64,000 nt of DNA from contig OX335646.2 in assembly GCA_946894095.1 (NCBI GenBank), forward strand, positions 13,572,077 through 13,636,076, given 5' to 3'. Below are positions 54,287 to 64,000 of this stretch, piece after piece (the first letter of the stretch is position 1; every line of letters starts with the position of its first letter). Origin of the DNA: Incurvaria masculella (Eukaryota; Arthropoda; Insecta; Lepidoptera; Incurvariidae). The notes below the pieces were generated by a model, which was not told the DNA's origin, did no database searches, and worked only from the letters and a program-made list of their open reading frames with translations. Both the position numbers and the translations under genes were made by a program.

Positions 54287-56017
54287 TTATACATAAACGA
54301 TGTGTGGTTTCTCTTGCGTTCTGTGATGTGGTATCGTCTCGTAACCAAACTGCTGGTAAATATTCTCCTCGCCTTCGTCCTGCCGACAGGGGTGCTTGTC
54401 GACGCTCGGCCACGGCGGGTTCATCGAGTGGAAGTTGTTACTTATCGAGGTGCCTATCATCAGGTACCTGTCGACTTCCCGTTTCTCGGGCTCGCGGCTC
54501 CGCCCGCCGTACACCAAGCCATTTCCCAACTTGGGAACGTCCCCGTTTATTATCACACTACTCATCGCCTGCTTCGCCTTCTCCCCTCTGCATCGCTTCA
54601 GAGGTCCCGCGAAGTAGAGCGCGCCCCCGACCAAGCTTATAACCACACTAACGCTGAGCACCACGGCCGCCACCACCACCCAACCGCCGGAGCAGCGAAT
54701 CTCAGACTCCGGCACTTCCGTCAGCAGAACGTCCTTCATGTGCTCCGGCGCTGCGCACCTTATTTCGCTGTAGTCTATCTTTATCACGCTACTGTCACTC
54801 TGATTCACTAAGTATTTAGCGTTCATTTGAGAGTCGCGTCCGAGCGTCCACAGCCACAGTATCGAGCAGTTGCACGTGAACGGGTTCCCGGCGATCTGCA
54901 ACTCGCGCAGCCGGTCCACGGGAAAATGCGACGACTCGAGCGTCACGAGGGCGTTGTTTCGAATCAACGCGTGCGTCAACTTTGGATTCCCGTGGAAGAT
55001 GCGTGCGGGCACCTCGCGCACACCGACGTTGTCGTTCATCCAGATCTTTTCGAGGTTAATATTGTCGACGAAAGCTCGAGCGTCTATCTTCGTTAACTCC
55101 GTCAGCCTACTCAGATGAAGATGTCGTAAGTGAAACAAACTCTGAAACGACACCGCAGGTATCGTCGGGAAAAAGTTTCCGCTCATGTATAGATGAGACA
55201 GATTAGACAACTTCGACAGAGCCGCAGTAGGTATCGAGCTGATATTATTGTCGCTCAAGTCGAGATGCCTGAGGGACGGGAGGCCATCGAACGCCGAATG
55301 ATCGATTTCATGGATTATATTATCATTGAGATCGAGATGCACAAGCTTTCGCAATGCGGGTATTGCGCCTTTCTGTATTCTGTCAATGAGGTTGTCAGAC
55401 ATAAATAACTCTTCCAGCTGAATAGTATACCGCAAGTTACTCGAAGGAATATCGAGCATTCCATTGTTTCTTAGCGATAGTGTTTTAAGCGACGACAGCG
55501 GCTCGAAAGTTTCGAGGTCGAAGCTGACCAGTTTATTATTAGATAAATCTAGCCTCTCGAGCTTCGACAGATCTTTGAAGGTGAGAACGTGCGCGTTTGC
55601 GATTTCATTGTGGGAGAGGTCCAACTCGTACAAACGTCCAAGTCCAACGAATGTGCCTTTGTCGAGACTCTCGATGGCATTGTAACTGAGGTTAAGATGT
55701 CTGAGTTCCGAGTTGGAATCGAAGTTTTTGCTCCCGAGTGTGTCGATCTTATTGTGGGAGAGATCGAGCACGTTCAGCTGTAGATAGAAGCCGAGAGTGA
55801 AGTGCACAGTGTAGATTGCGTTGTGTGTGAGGTTGATGGTGGTGGCCTCGGGGTTGAGCTGGATGGGCACGACGTCGAGGCCGGCGTCGGCACAGGAGGC
55901 GGCGCGCAGGGCATCGTTGCACGAGCAGCGTGCGGGGCACAGCGTGCTGGTGGCACCACGACCACCGCACATCAGCACGACTAGCGCGCACACCACTCCG
56001 CCACACCACCAGCCCAT
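54287..56017 (-). CDS. Leucine-rich-repeat single-pass membrane protein
   Basis: The only host gene I can support. Starting at the ATG at 56017 (MGWWCGGVVCALVVLM) it encodes 576 residues in one exon. The frame is open 14 codons further upstream, but a splice acceptor lies there, so this methionine is the likely start. Order: signal peptide (about 1-22); N-terminal cysteine cap C27, C31, C33, C42; about 14 LRRs (about 57-376, e.g. LNVLDLSHNKI, LYELDLSHNEI, LERLDLSNNKL, LVHLDLNDNII, LRHLDLSDNNI); C-terminal cap (NPFTCNCSILWLW to the cysteine near 442); transmembrane helix (about 445-472, WVVVAAVVLSVSVVISLVGG); and a cytoplasmic tail of about 104 residues. The tail contains YxxPhi-type motifs and ends HIVYV. 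This architecture is that of cell-surface adhesion/recognition proteins. No TIR or Ig domain is present, so it is not Toll or a LRR-Ig protein. The ortholog is not recognised. Confidence 0.93.
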   Translation of the reverse strand: MGWWCGGVVCALVVLMCGGRGATSTLCPARCSCNDALRAASCADAGLDVVPIQLNPEATTINLTHNAIYTVHFTLGFYLQLNVLDLSHNKIDTLGSKNFDSNSELRHLNLSYNAIESLDKGTFVGLGRLYELDLSHNEIANAHVLTFKDLSKLERLDLSNNKLVSFDLETFEPLSSLKTLSLRNNGMLDIPSSNLRYTIQLEELFMSDNLIDRIQKGAIPALRKLVHLDLNDNIIHEIDHSAFDGLPSLRHLDLSDNNISSIPTAALSKLSNLSHLYMSGNFFPTIPAVSFQSLFHLRHLHLSRLTELTKIDARAFVDNINLEKIWMNDNVGVREVPARIFHGNPKLTHALIRNNALVTLESSHFPVDRLRELQIAGNPFTCNCSILWLWTLGRDSQMNAKYLVNQSDSSVIKIDYSEIRCAAPEHMKDVLLTEVPESEIRCSGGWVVVAAVVLSVSVVISLVGGALYFAGPLKRCRGEKAKQAMSSVIINGDVPKLGNGLVYGGRSREPEKREVDRYLMIGTSISNNFHSMNPPWPSVDKHPCRQDEGEENIYQQFGYETIPHHRTQEKPHIVYV

Positions 56018-56044
56018 AACATCGCACGTTACCACCACCGTCTG
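56018..56044 (-). promoter_or_regulatory. Splice acceptor before the LRR coding exon
   Basis: On the minus strand, tattttgttgcag precedes acggtggtgg, a pyrimidine-rich tract ending in CAG. The exon would begin at 56041, leaving 24 bases of 5' untranslated sequence before the ATG. A separate upstream 5' exon to the right is implied. Confidence 0.65.
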
Positions 56045-56299
56045 CAACAAAATAAACACATGTTATTTGTCTACTGTGTGGAGCAAGATCAATTTATTTA
56101 CAAGATTAAAAATGTTCAGATACAAGGGATAGTGTAAACAAAAAAATATATAACAATTCATATGTAATTTGTAAAAAAGCTAAGGCTCAGCAAAAACCTG
56201 TATGGATATAATCCTACCAGTCGCTGGTCTTTCGCCCCCTCTTAGTTTCCTTATGTTAAACAGTTGTGTTAAATATATTTTTTTACATTTTCAATATTA
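56042..56299. other. Intron of the LRR gene (inferred)
   Basis: AT-rich sequence to the right of the acceptor, without recognised features. Intron length is unknown because no donor or first exon could be identified. Confidence 0.4.
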
Positions 56300-56830
56300 T
56301 ATATATTTTATTTATTATATACGTTATACATATAGCATAATGAAAATATATTTTCATACGAAAAAAAAATGGTGGAACCGATATTTAACAACTCATTTAT
56401 GTTTTGATTGCGTAACGAAGCAGTTTGGTATGCTGCGCGAAATTTGGTATGATTCCTAATTTCTTTCACAGGTGGTGGTAAATTATTCCAGCATTTGGTC
56501 GCTGCGTACCTGGAACTTCCCGCTAACAACACCGTGTGGTTTTTAGGCAATAAGTAGTTGTGTATTTGCTCGAGTGGTAGGTATATGAGTGTTCTTTTTT
56601 TGCCCATTTAAGTTTAACGTACAAATACGGGGGTATACGCATACTATTGAATGGAATTTGAGAACCAAGAAAACATTTCGTATAATAGGCATTTTAACAT
56701 TTAACATAATAGGATGCGAAAGAAACATACTTGTGAGAGAAAATAAAATGCCCCCTATTAAAAGTTCTTTTGGCAAGGTAAAAAGTCACAGTAAATTGGG
56801 TTCTGCGAAAGACTATTACGACTGAGCACA
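56300..56830 (-). pseudogene. LINE 3' fragment, minus strand, decayed
   Basis: Minus-strand translation contains RTLIYLPLEQIHNYLLPKNH and SSRYAATKCWNNLPPPVKEI followed by RNHTKFRAAYQ. This is the C-terminal block found at the end of CR1/Jockey-like LINE proteins (the WN.LP..I pattern). The upstream part is out of frame. An AT-rich tail (ataaataaaatatat) follows at about 56298-56318. It lies in the inferred LRR intron. Confidence 0.6.
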
Positions 56831-58737
56831 TTTTGCCGTCGTTATAATTTTCAAGGTATCGTAAAGTTCCACCCAGCTCCAGGCTTCCATTACTTGTGAG
56901 GCAGAAAAAAATTATCACATTATCGTTCCGTGGATCTTAATTTTCTGCCAAAACTGCAGAGGATGAATGCGCCCGAGCCGCAAGTTGGGCGAGGGAGAGA
57001 CGGTTTGGATCTAAATTACTCGAGATAAGAAAAATGAAGACGCAGGACAAAATATTAAAAGGCAAAGACAGTTTTTTATTCTCCTTTGTTTTGGTTTATC
57101 TGATGTTTTGCTTGACTTCGTACAAAATACCTCTTACGTTTGACCTCTGACCTGTCAAATGCATTGTTAACACATTTGATGTGTGTGAAAAATATGGATA
57201 AATTAAAATATAGATTCATTGGTAATTTCTCATGATAGTTGGAATAACTTTAAAATTCTAATAAATAATCGTTATTATGTGGGTATAAAATAGTAAAACA
57301 ATAACATTTACACCCCTAAAGAAATAAATTGAATTGTACACCTCTCAAGTTCGCCGGAATACATAGAAGGTCCCAGAAATTATCATACTAATGGAAACTA
57401 GAAATACTTTTGTCCCTGACATGTGTAACTTCGCGTTTGTGATTTACGCGTATGATTTGTTATTCAATATAACATTAGGACACGGGCGGCGAACGTGTGA
57501 GAGGATCGCGCATTTTTCCCCGTCCCGCCGGATATAAAGCCACGCGGCGCGCGGTAATGCGTTTTCCGTGCGAGGCCCAGATCCACCCCGGTTGGGCCCG
57601 GTCGGACCGTTAGCGATAGTGGAACGGGCCCGACTATGCGCGTTATATTGCCTCTCATTATTTATTGCTCAACTTGTTCTATATGTCACTCGCATGATGC
57701 TCTTATCGCGAGGGTGTCGTAAATATTTTGGAAATTAAGTATTTCGGACGGTTTTATTTTATTGCGCAGTGTTACATAAGGGGTTTCGTTTACCTTTCTC
57801 TGTACAGTCGATGGAAAATAATTCTTAAGCTATTTTTATCATTGGGTTGTTGTCAGACGTTTAATACGGTTTGTAATTTTATGGGAATGTATAATATGTA
57901 AAAAAAAAGCGTGAAGCAAGACATTAATCGAATAATAACCTTATTAATATCGCAAGGCTGGATGGAAACAAAAAAACTTTACAAAAAATTCAATTCATAT
58001 TTTGTAGACAAATTTAGTTTTTTTACTTATAGGTATGCATGCAATTAGTTCCTTTATTATATTTTATTTCGTTTTCTTCCGTCTTTGGACGTTTAAATAA
58101 TTTTAATTGATTAAATATCGTCACTTCAAAAAAAACTCCCTTCGCACCGTCGCTGAAATCTCGCGAATTTCGCGTTTCCCTGTCATCACATCTCCACGAG
58201 CGAATGCATAATGAACACGCAACATCTGTTAACGAACGCAAACGATCTCAAAAGTTATAGCGCGGGAATAACTAATTGCGGAGGCTCCGATTCAATTTAC
58301 GAGTTGTAGGGGCATTAATAATGCAAAACAGTGTCACGCCAACTTTTTGGTTCAAAATGCAAATTGAATTAGAAAACAAAGTGGAGAGAGCCCTCGAGAT
58401 GTGCCCTGGAGGACTCCGCCGCGCGCCCGACCGCCGACGCCGCCGCCGGCAACTCGATACGGATTAGGTCTTGATGGGAGTTCACGGGAATTAAGGAAAC
58501 CATACATTGCGTTCTATTGAAATCGAGAGGGAAATGTTGAGGTCCTATTGAATTACTCACGCATGTGAGCTTTGGGTATCTGCGCGAATCAACGTTCCGT
58601 CTCACGTGATGTAACATTTTCAATATCTCTGTCAATGGCAATGGGCTGTCAATGCCACGTTGGGTAATATAAGAGCTTTTTTACTTTTGTTTGCTTTTTC
58701 TCATAAATGGGAAGATATGGATTGGATAGTAACCTAG
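56831..58737. other. No gene; CpG-rich island upstream of the LRR exon
   Basis: A CpG-rich segment at about 57480-57640, some 1.4 kb upstream of the coding exon, includes gggcccggtcggaccgttag and a gatataaagcc sequence. It could be a promoter or first exon of the LRR gene, or unrelated; sequence alone does not decide. A second GC patch lies at 58400-58460. Confidence 0.35.
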
Positions 58738-59018
58738 TGATGCACGTGTAAAATTAGGAGACTAAGGCAGTTTGTATGGGTTTTTTGTAACCTGGTGATA
58801 CGTACGGAAATTGAGAGACTTGGGTAGTTTGTATAGGTTGTATTGTAATCTGGTGATACCCTGTGATACATGTGAAAATTGAGATACAAAGGTCGTTTAC
58901 TTGGACTGTATTGTAATCTGGCGATACATGTGGAAATTGAGAGGCTTAGGTAGTTTGTGTGGGTTCTATTGTAATATGGTGACACATGTGGAAATTAAAG
59001 ACTAAGGTAGTTTGTACC
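58738..59018 (+). repeat. 58-bp minisatellite, about 5 units
   Basis: Units begin near 58738, 58796, 58864, 58922 and 58980, each with tgatac-atgtggaaattgag, then aggtagtttgtatggg and ttctattgtaat. The spacing is 58 bases except for a 10-base insertion before the third unit. Since 58 is not a multiple of three, the frames crossing it are not coding. Confidence 0.88.
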
Positions 59019-60047
59019 CAAAAAAATAGACAGGCGTGAGAATAGATGTAACTAACTCGATGTGTATGATGTGTGTAATGAATATATGCAGATTTCCATG
59101 ATACGACGAATTTTCTCCCATTCTCAGTTTTGAAACTGCTTCGCTTTTCCAGAAATTGTCGTTCCAACAAAAGCTGCTGAATATCGGTGCCTGCGCTCCC
59201 ATTTCCGAATCTAACTGGCCCGGCTGGTGCCGAAAGCTTTTGTCTTTTAATTTCCTGTTTCCGGCGAACAACTGCTGGTGCGCCCACCCTACTTGCTACA
59301 GTCGGTACCAATAAGTGCGTCCACATAAATATATATTGCAGTACGTAGAAAGTAAAGATTTACGTTTTGCTCGTTCTCACTTTGATGACAGCACGATGTG
59401 ACAATTTCCTACGTTTTAAAACAATATTACTTTTTTGTTAGTTTTGCAAAGAGCTTAATTAGGCAGTAATTGAAAAATATTTCAGGCCCGAATATCATGT
59501 GAAATGGTTATGTTAATATTTTCAATATTTTTTATTGACTTGAGAAAATTCCCACGATTCTTCCACTGACCAATAAAATAAATTAACATCAAATTCTCGA
59601 TACAAATTGTGAGAGCGAAGCGGCTTATGAAAATTTACTTAAAAAAAATCTGTCATCGTTTCTGAACTCGTTGCCTTTGGACTGTAACGTCGACTTTCGA
59701 TCGTAAAGCGGATTAAAATGTAAATTAACTTCGCGCCTAAATTTGGACTTGTCATCTCGTGAATATTAAAATCCGAGCGAAATGCCTATCGAGCGGACCT
59801 TAGCGAATCAACGGAGGTATTAAATAAAGCTGAAAATATTAATATTAATAAACTGTTATTATCTTCGCCATAATAATGAAACGTAATGAGAATACTAAGT
59901 TAATTCAACATCTATGTTAGTATGATATTCCATTCATACTTGTTAAGGGGATGTATCATAAAGTCTTAAAAGCATAAAATTAAAAAAAAACTATATAATT
60001 GAAAACTCTTATTCATACGAAGCTTTTCAATTAGGTTAGGTTTAGTG
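59019..60047. other. No supportable gene
   Basis: Frames on the minus strand at 58946-59326 overlap the minisatellite and lack recognisable content. Confidence 0.35.
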
Positions 60048-60290
60048 CTTTTTGGGTTCCGTACCAAAAGAGTGCCATCGAAACCCTATTACTAAGTCTC
60101 CGCTGTCCGCTTGCCCGTCCGTCCGTCAGTCACAGAGCTGTATCTCATGAGCCGTAATTTGGATGAACTTGAATTTTTCACAGAGTGTGTCGCTATAAAA
60201 ATAAATAGGAAATAAACAAAAATAAAGGGGGCTCTCATACAGAAAACTGTATTTTTTGGCGTTGTCCGGCTCGCGCTTGGCCGGTTTTTC
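60048..60290 (+). repeat. Lepidopteran interspersed repeat, copy 3
   Basis: Starts tttttgggttccgtaccaaa, continues ccctattactaagtctccgc, gtccgtccgtcagtcac, gtatctcatgagccgt and gggggctctcatacagaaaa, and ends ctcgcgcttggccggttttt. This is the most complete of the three copies. Confidence 0.8.
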
Positions 60291-60574
60291 ATCATACACA
60301 AGAAAATTACATACTTTTGGATTTTCTAGGTTTTTGAAAATGTGCTTTTTAGACTCGACCTAAAGGCGATTAACTAAAATAAACACACTTTAATGATATG
60401 AATGAATTAATTAACTTATGTACAAACAGCATTACCATAACTGCACCAAATTGATCTTTGACCCGCATACATTTTCCTTACAAACGCCAATTGTGGCGTT
60501 CACTGTGATTCGCTCAGTACATGAATCCTTTCCTATATACTCCAGGAACTTTAGGCTTAAATCAGCACTTAGAA

Positions 60575-61398
60575 AAACATTAAATCCGAAATGCAATTTT
60601 TTTTCTCATAAACGTAGTATTTCATGTGGACGTGTGTACATTAAGTTTGCAACATTTTGGGGGGTCCGGAAGATAGAAATAAAATATGAAATATGTTTAA
60701 AAAATGATATCTCCTAAACAAATATTTAGAAATGTTATTTAAAAATGTTATATGTTAGCTAATTTTAGGTGTAATATTACTGTCAATTTGCAACAATTTC
60801 TTATTTACGGAACTGTGTAAATATATATTTTTTGTACTTTTAATATCTGTAATATTTAATATCTGCAAAGCAAATAATGAAAATTCTATTTTATTTTCTG
60901 AAATTGGAAACTGACCGCAAACTATATATTCTGTGAAATTTGTAAAATGTTGCAAATATTAGAAGCACATATTTTTGTCATTTATAATGTTTACATTCAC
61001 ACAAAAGCTACACAAAAAATTCGAAATACGTATAAAATCGTTCCTTGTATAGTTTCTAAAGAATTTAATTTGCTTTTACATATTCTAGAAAGAAATATAG
61101 CAATAGCAAGTTAGGTTCGCGGCATAGATTTTTTTTAGTAAAAACATTTTTTTAAATACATTTCCGTAATTACAAAATTGTTGCAAATTCACAGTTACAT
61201 TACGCCTTAAAAGACTTAACCTATAAATTTTTTTAATACCGTTTCTAAATATTTGTTTAGGAGACATATATTTTTTAATATATTTAAAAAAAAAATCTAT
61301 CTTCCGGGCCCCGCTAAATGTTGCAAACTTAATGTAAGCATATGAACATGAAATTACATATTTCTGAGAAAAAAAAATCATTTCGGATTTCATGTGCT
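60575..61398. repeat. Large imperfect inverted repeat
   Basis: The left arm (about 60575-60835) and right arm (about 61128-61398) are reverse complements along about 260 bases. Paired blocks include aaatccgaaatg, tacattaagtttgcaacatt, cggaagatag, ctcctaaacaaatatttaga and atttgcaacaatt. A spacer of about 290 bases separates them. No transposase is present. It may be a foldback element, or two head-to-head copies of one repeat. Confidence 0.75.
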
Positions 61399-64000
61399 TC
61401 TCAAACCGTATCTACCCCGGTCTAATAGTCCAGTCGCTTTGGTCATCGAAACGAAAACTTTATAATTAACAGTCGTAATTTCCTTAGTCCCAACGAGTAA
61501 CTGCGGAATACAGTTACAGATTATACCCAAGCAGGGTGACCCAAAGCACGCCAGTAAATATATTCGTTGCCCAAAGCTCTATTCAATTTATTAATAGCCA
61601 GTATAGCACCGTTTAAATTATTATCAAAACTTTATGCTTAGGCCGGCGTACTTGTGAGAAGAGCTTAATTTGAGAAAGCTCGCTTCAGTGTTAGTGTTTA
61701 TAAGTATAGTGTCAAGTATCTATAGTGCGTTTATGGGAGCTCTTGAGGGGATTTAAGGTGATAGACCGGGAGATAATATCGTTTTAATTTATTTGAATAC
61801 AGCAAGTTCATTGCATATTGACGCCCAGAATTAAACTAAATAATTGTGACATCTGAATTAACTTTAAGTCAATTGGGACGTTAGAATTTCGTTCAGAAAA
61901 ACGTAATTAATCTGTATACATTATATTGTAACACAATAACATTGTATACACTAGTTTGCATACATTATTTTGATTTTATTTATTTCAACTTTGGGCAGTC
62001 ATTACTAAGCTCAGTTACTTCACAAACTGATTGATTGCGAGGATTCATTTCATTGCAAAGAATCGTCATCTATATATTGTCGTTTAGAAAGTTATAGCAC
62101 TAATGATCGCTATCAAGCAACTGTCCAATGGGACAGTAATATTCTGGTCCCTTTTGGGTGCTTAGAAAAAAACTGTAGCAACAAAAGTTATAGGAAATTT
62201 CATTGAGTATTTCTGGTTCCATGAACGCCCTAAGCAACGGACACTATCTCCCAGTGTATAAAGGAGTTTTTGTGTTAATACTCGCAGAGCGGCGAGGCAA
62301 CTAATACCGAGACGAGGGGTGGGGCGCAGGGACAATAAAAGTGCTGTTAAACTCTACAAGAGAGGGGTGGGTCCCTCGGAATATACTCTCGCTGGCAGCA
62401 GCTCCTTTTATGACTCGCTTAACTCGCTCGCCGCCGTTTTTAAAATAGTCGCGGGCTTAACTCCGCTAACTTTGGGCGAGATATTGAAACAAAAAGATGC
62501 TCCCAGGCGGTGATAAGTTAACTTTGGACGCGACTCTCCCGGGAAGGTGTAGTTCTTTGCTCGTGTTCCGGCAGACTTTACGGAGTGTTCAAGATATTCA
62601 TCTTATTGTATAACGGAGATTCCATAGAGAATATAAAAATGTATGTTTGAATGTTCAATCTTTGCAGTCAATGTCCGCAACGCAGATGAAGCGTTAAATA
62701 AATGTATGTAGGTATCATCTTAAACACTGTGTTAGTAGGAGGTATAGATTACGGGAGGAGGGACTGTAGGAAAATTTTAAATTATGGGTATACAGAAGGT
62801 GACAAAATTGGCAGACGCAGTACCCGCGAATGGTATGTTTTGCTGGTCCGGGTCCAGCCTTGCAGTATTTTCGTAAAGTAGTTCTTTTTACTGGGCTCTT
62901 TCTTTAATTAATGTGTCCTTGCTTTACGGTGGCTTATACATACATACATATCACATTCCATAAAAACCAGTTTCTTCTTTATACAGCTGTTTTTTCTTTA
63001 ATTAATGTGTCCTTGCTTCACGGTCGATTCTACATAAATATCTAATTTGGTACAACATAACACTTTCCTACAGCTATTGGCTAAAAATCTAATTTTCAAA
63101 CTTTATTCAAGCTAAGGTCAATTTCTAATTATGTCATTTGGAAATCACGTCTCTGCTTTATTGTGCTATCAAAATAGCATTAAGATAAAATCTGTGCTAT
63201 GCAATATACATCAATGTTACGTTCCGTTTATTTTACGTCATTTTTATGCTATGTGGAACTATTAACGGCTTCTTGCTTCAAATCAACGTAGCACAAATGT
63301 CCGTAAGGAGACGACGAGGAACAAAGTTGCAGCCGGTCTCGGCCGGTATCACTTAGACATGTAATAGTCCGGGAGCCGAACAGCCTTGCTTTTACGTCGG
63401 AGTTTGCCCCGTAATTACCTTCAACTTGCGAACGAGACACGGGGAGCAACTTACTCAAACAAGATGCGTACGTGCTCTGTCCGTTTTGTGGCAGCGTTAA
63501 GCAAAGATGGGTCTTTCGGTGTTGAACAATGTTCAAAAGCGGAAAATGAGCGCGTTTTCACCTGTCGTAGTGTCAATTGTTTCTTTCATAATGGGTCTAT
63601 AACTAAAAGAACGTTAAACATGAATGGACTAGAGAAACGACTGTCAACCGCGTTTGCCTAGAAGCTAACGCCATACAATGAGCCCATACAAATTTCGCCT
63701 AAGCGCGCGACTCGCTGTGATGTAATGCAAAAACCACTGAGCGTTGAATAATTTTGTTGACTACCAATGTTTCAATAAACATTTTTCGGTATTTCTTTGC
63801 AAGCTATAGAAATTACGCTTTAGTGATAACTAAATTTGAAAAAAAAAATTAACGTATTTTTAACGTGTTTGGCTAAAATAATCAGGCCAACAATTATTAA
63901 TTCAATCATAAATTCAAAATGCTCGTTTTACTTTCCTTTCGTTTTGATAGTAAAAGTAAGGAGTCCTATAATTAAATGTGTTCGGAAAAATCTATAAACT
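61399..64000. other. No supportable gene
   Basis: A GC-richer stretch lies at 62285-62560. A direct duplication of about 30 bases (tttctttaattaatgtgtcc then ttgctt) occurs at about 62900 and 62993. No frame here has a recognisable domain. Confidence 0.35.

Noticed and set aside
54302..54811. Plus-strand frames of up to 169 codons across the LRR gene
   Set aside because: They are antisense shadows of the minus-strand LRR coding sequence.
54287..56017. Toll-family receptor
   Set aside because: The cytoplasmic tail is about 104 residues with no TIR-like motifs, too short for a TIR domain.
63249..63661. Opposed frames of 91-95 codons near the right edge
   Set aside because: They overlap on opposite strands with no recognisable domain, splice context or repeat similarity.

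Overview
The window looks like a stretch of a lepidopteran (moth or butterfly) nuclear genome. The background is AT-rich and intron/UTR-like, with no bacterial gene packing. It carries an interstitial (TTAGG)n array, tRNA-headed SINEs, Helitron-type elements that insert between A and T, and three copies of an interspersed repeat I know as very common in Lepidoptera (first line resembling 'gggttccgtaccc', last line resembling 'cgagtccgactcgcacttggccggttttt'). The assignment rests on recognition, not on a search.

Only one host protein-coding exon can be supported. It lies on the minus strand at 54287-56041 and encodes a single-pass leucine-rich-repeat membrane protein of about 576 residues. A splice acceptor sits just upstream of its start codon, so a 5' non-coding exon must lie further right, possibly outside the window.

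Nearly everything else recognisable is transposon-derived. Left part (1-36 kb): a decayed mariner at the left edge; dispersed SINE copies; two Helitron copies at 12.6 and 28.8 kb, the second split by a 5'-truncated LINE; a 733-bp non-autonomous element with a 9-bp target duplication sitting inside another Helitron-like remnant (15.2-16.1 kb); two TTAA-flanked inverted-repeat elements (21.3 and 34.8 kb); a LINE RNase H fragment on the minus strand (26.2-27.4 kb); and several smaller hairpin elements.

Centre (37.05-44.87 kb): a complete Ty3/Gypsy LTR retrotransposon of 7.8 kb with near-identical LTRs, a 4-bp target duplication (ACCT), a primer-binding site matching tRNA-Lys, an intact gag, an intact protease-RT-RNase H-integrase frame, and a textbook -1 ribosomal frameshift signal between them. 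It is inserted into an older, decayed LINE whose two halves lie on either side.

Right part (45-64 kb): more LINE 3' fragments (46.7 kb plus; 56.3 kb minus), an inverted-repeat element at 49.1 kb, a chimeric short Helitron at 50.1 kb, the LRR gene, a 58-bp minisatellite at 58.7 kb, and a large imperfect inverted repeat at 60.6-61.4 kb. The remaining intervals show no gene I can defend; several contain short GC-rich islands of unknown role.
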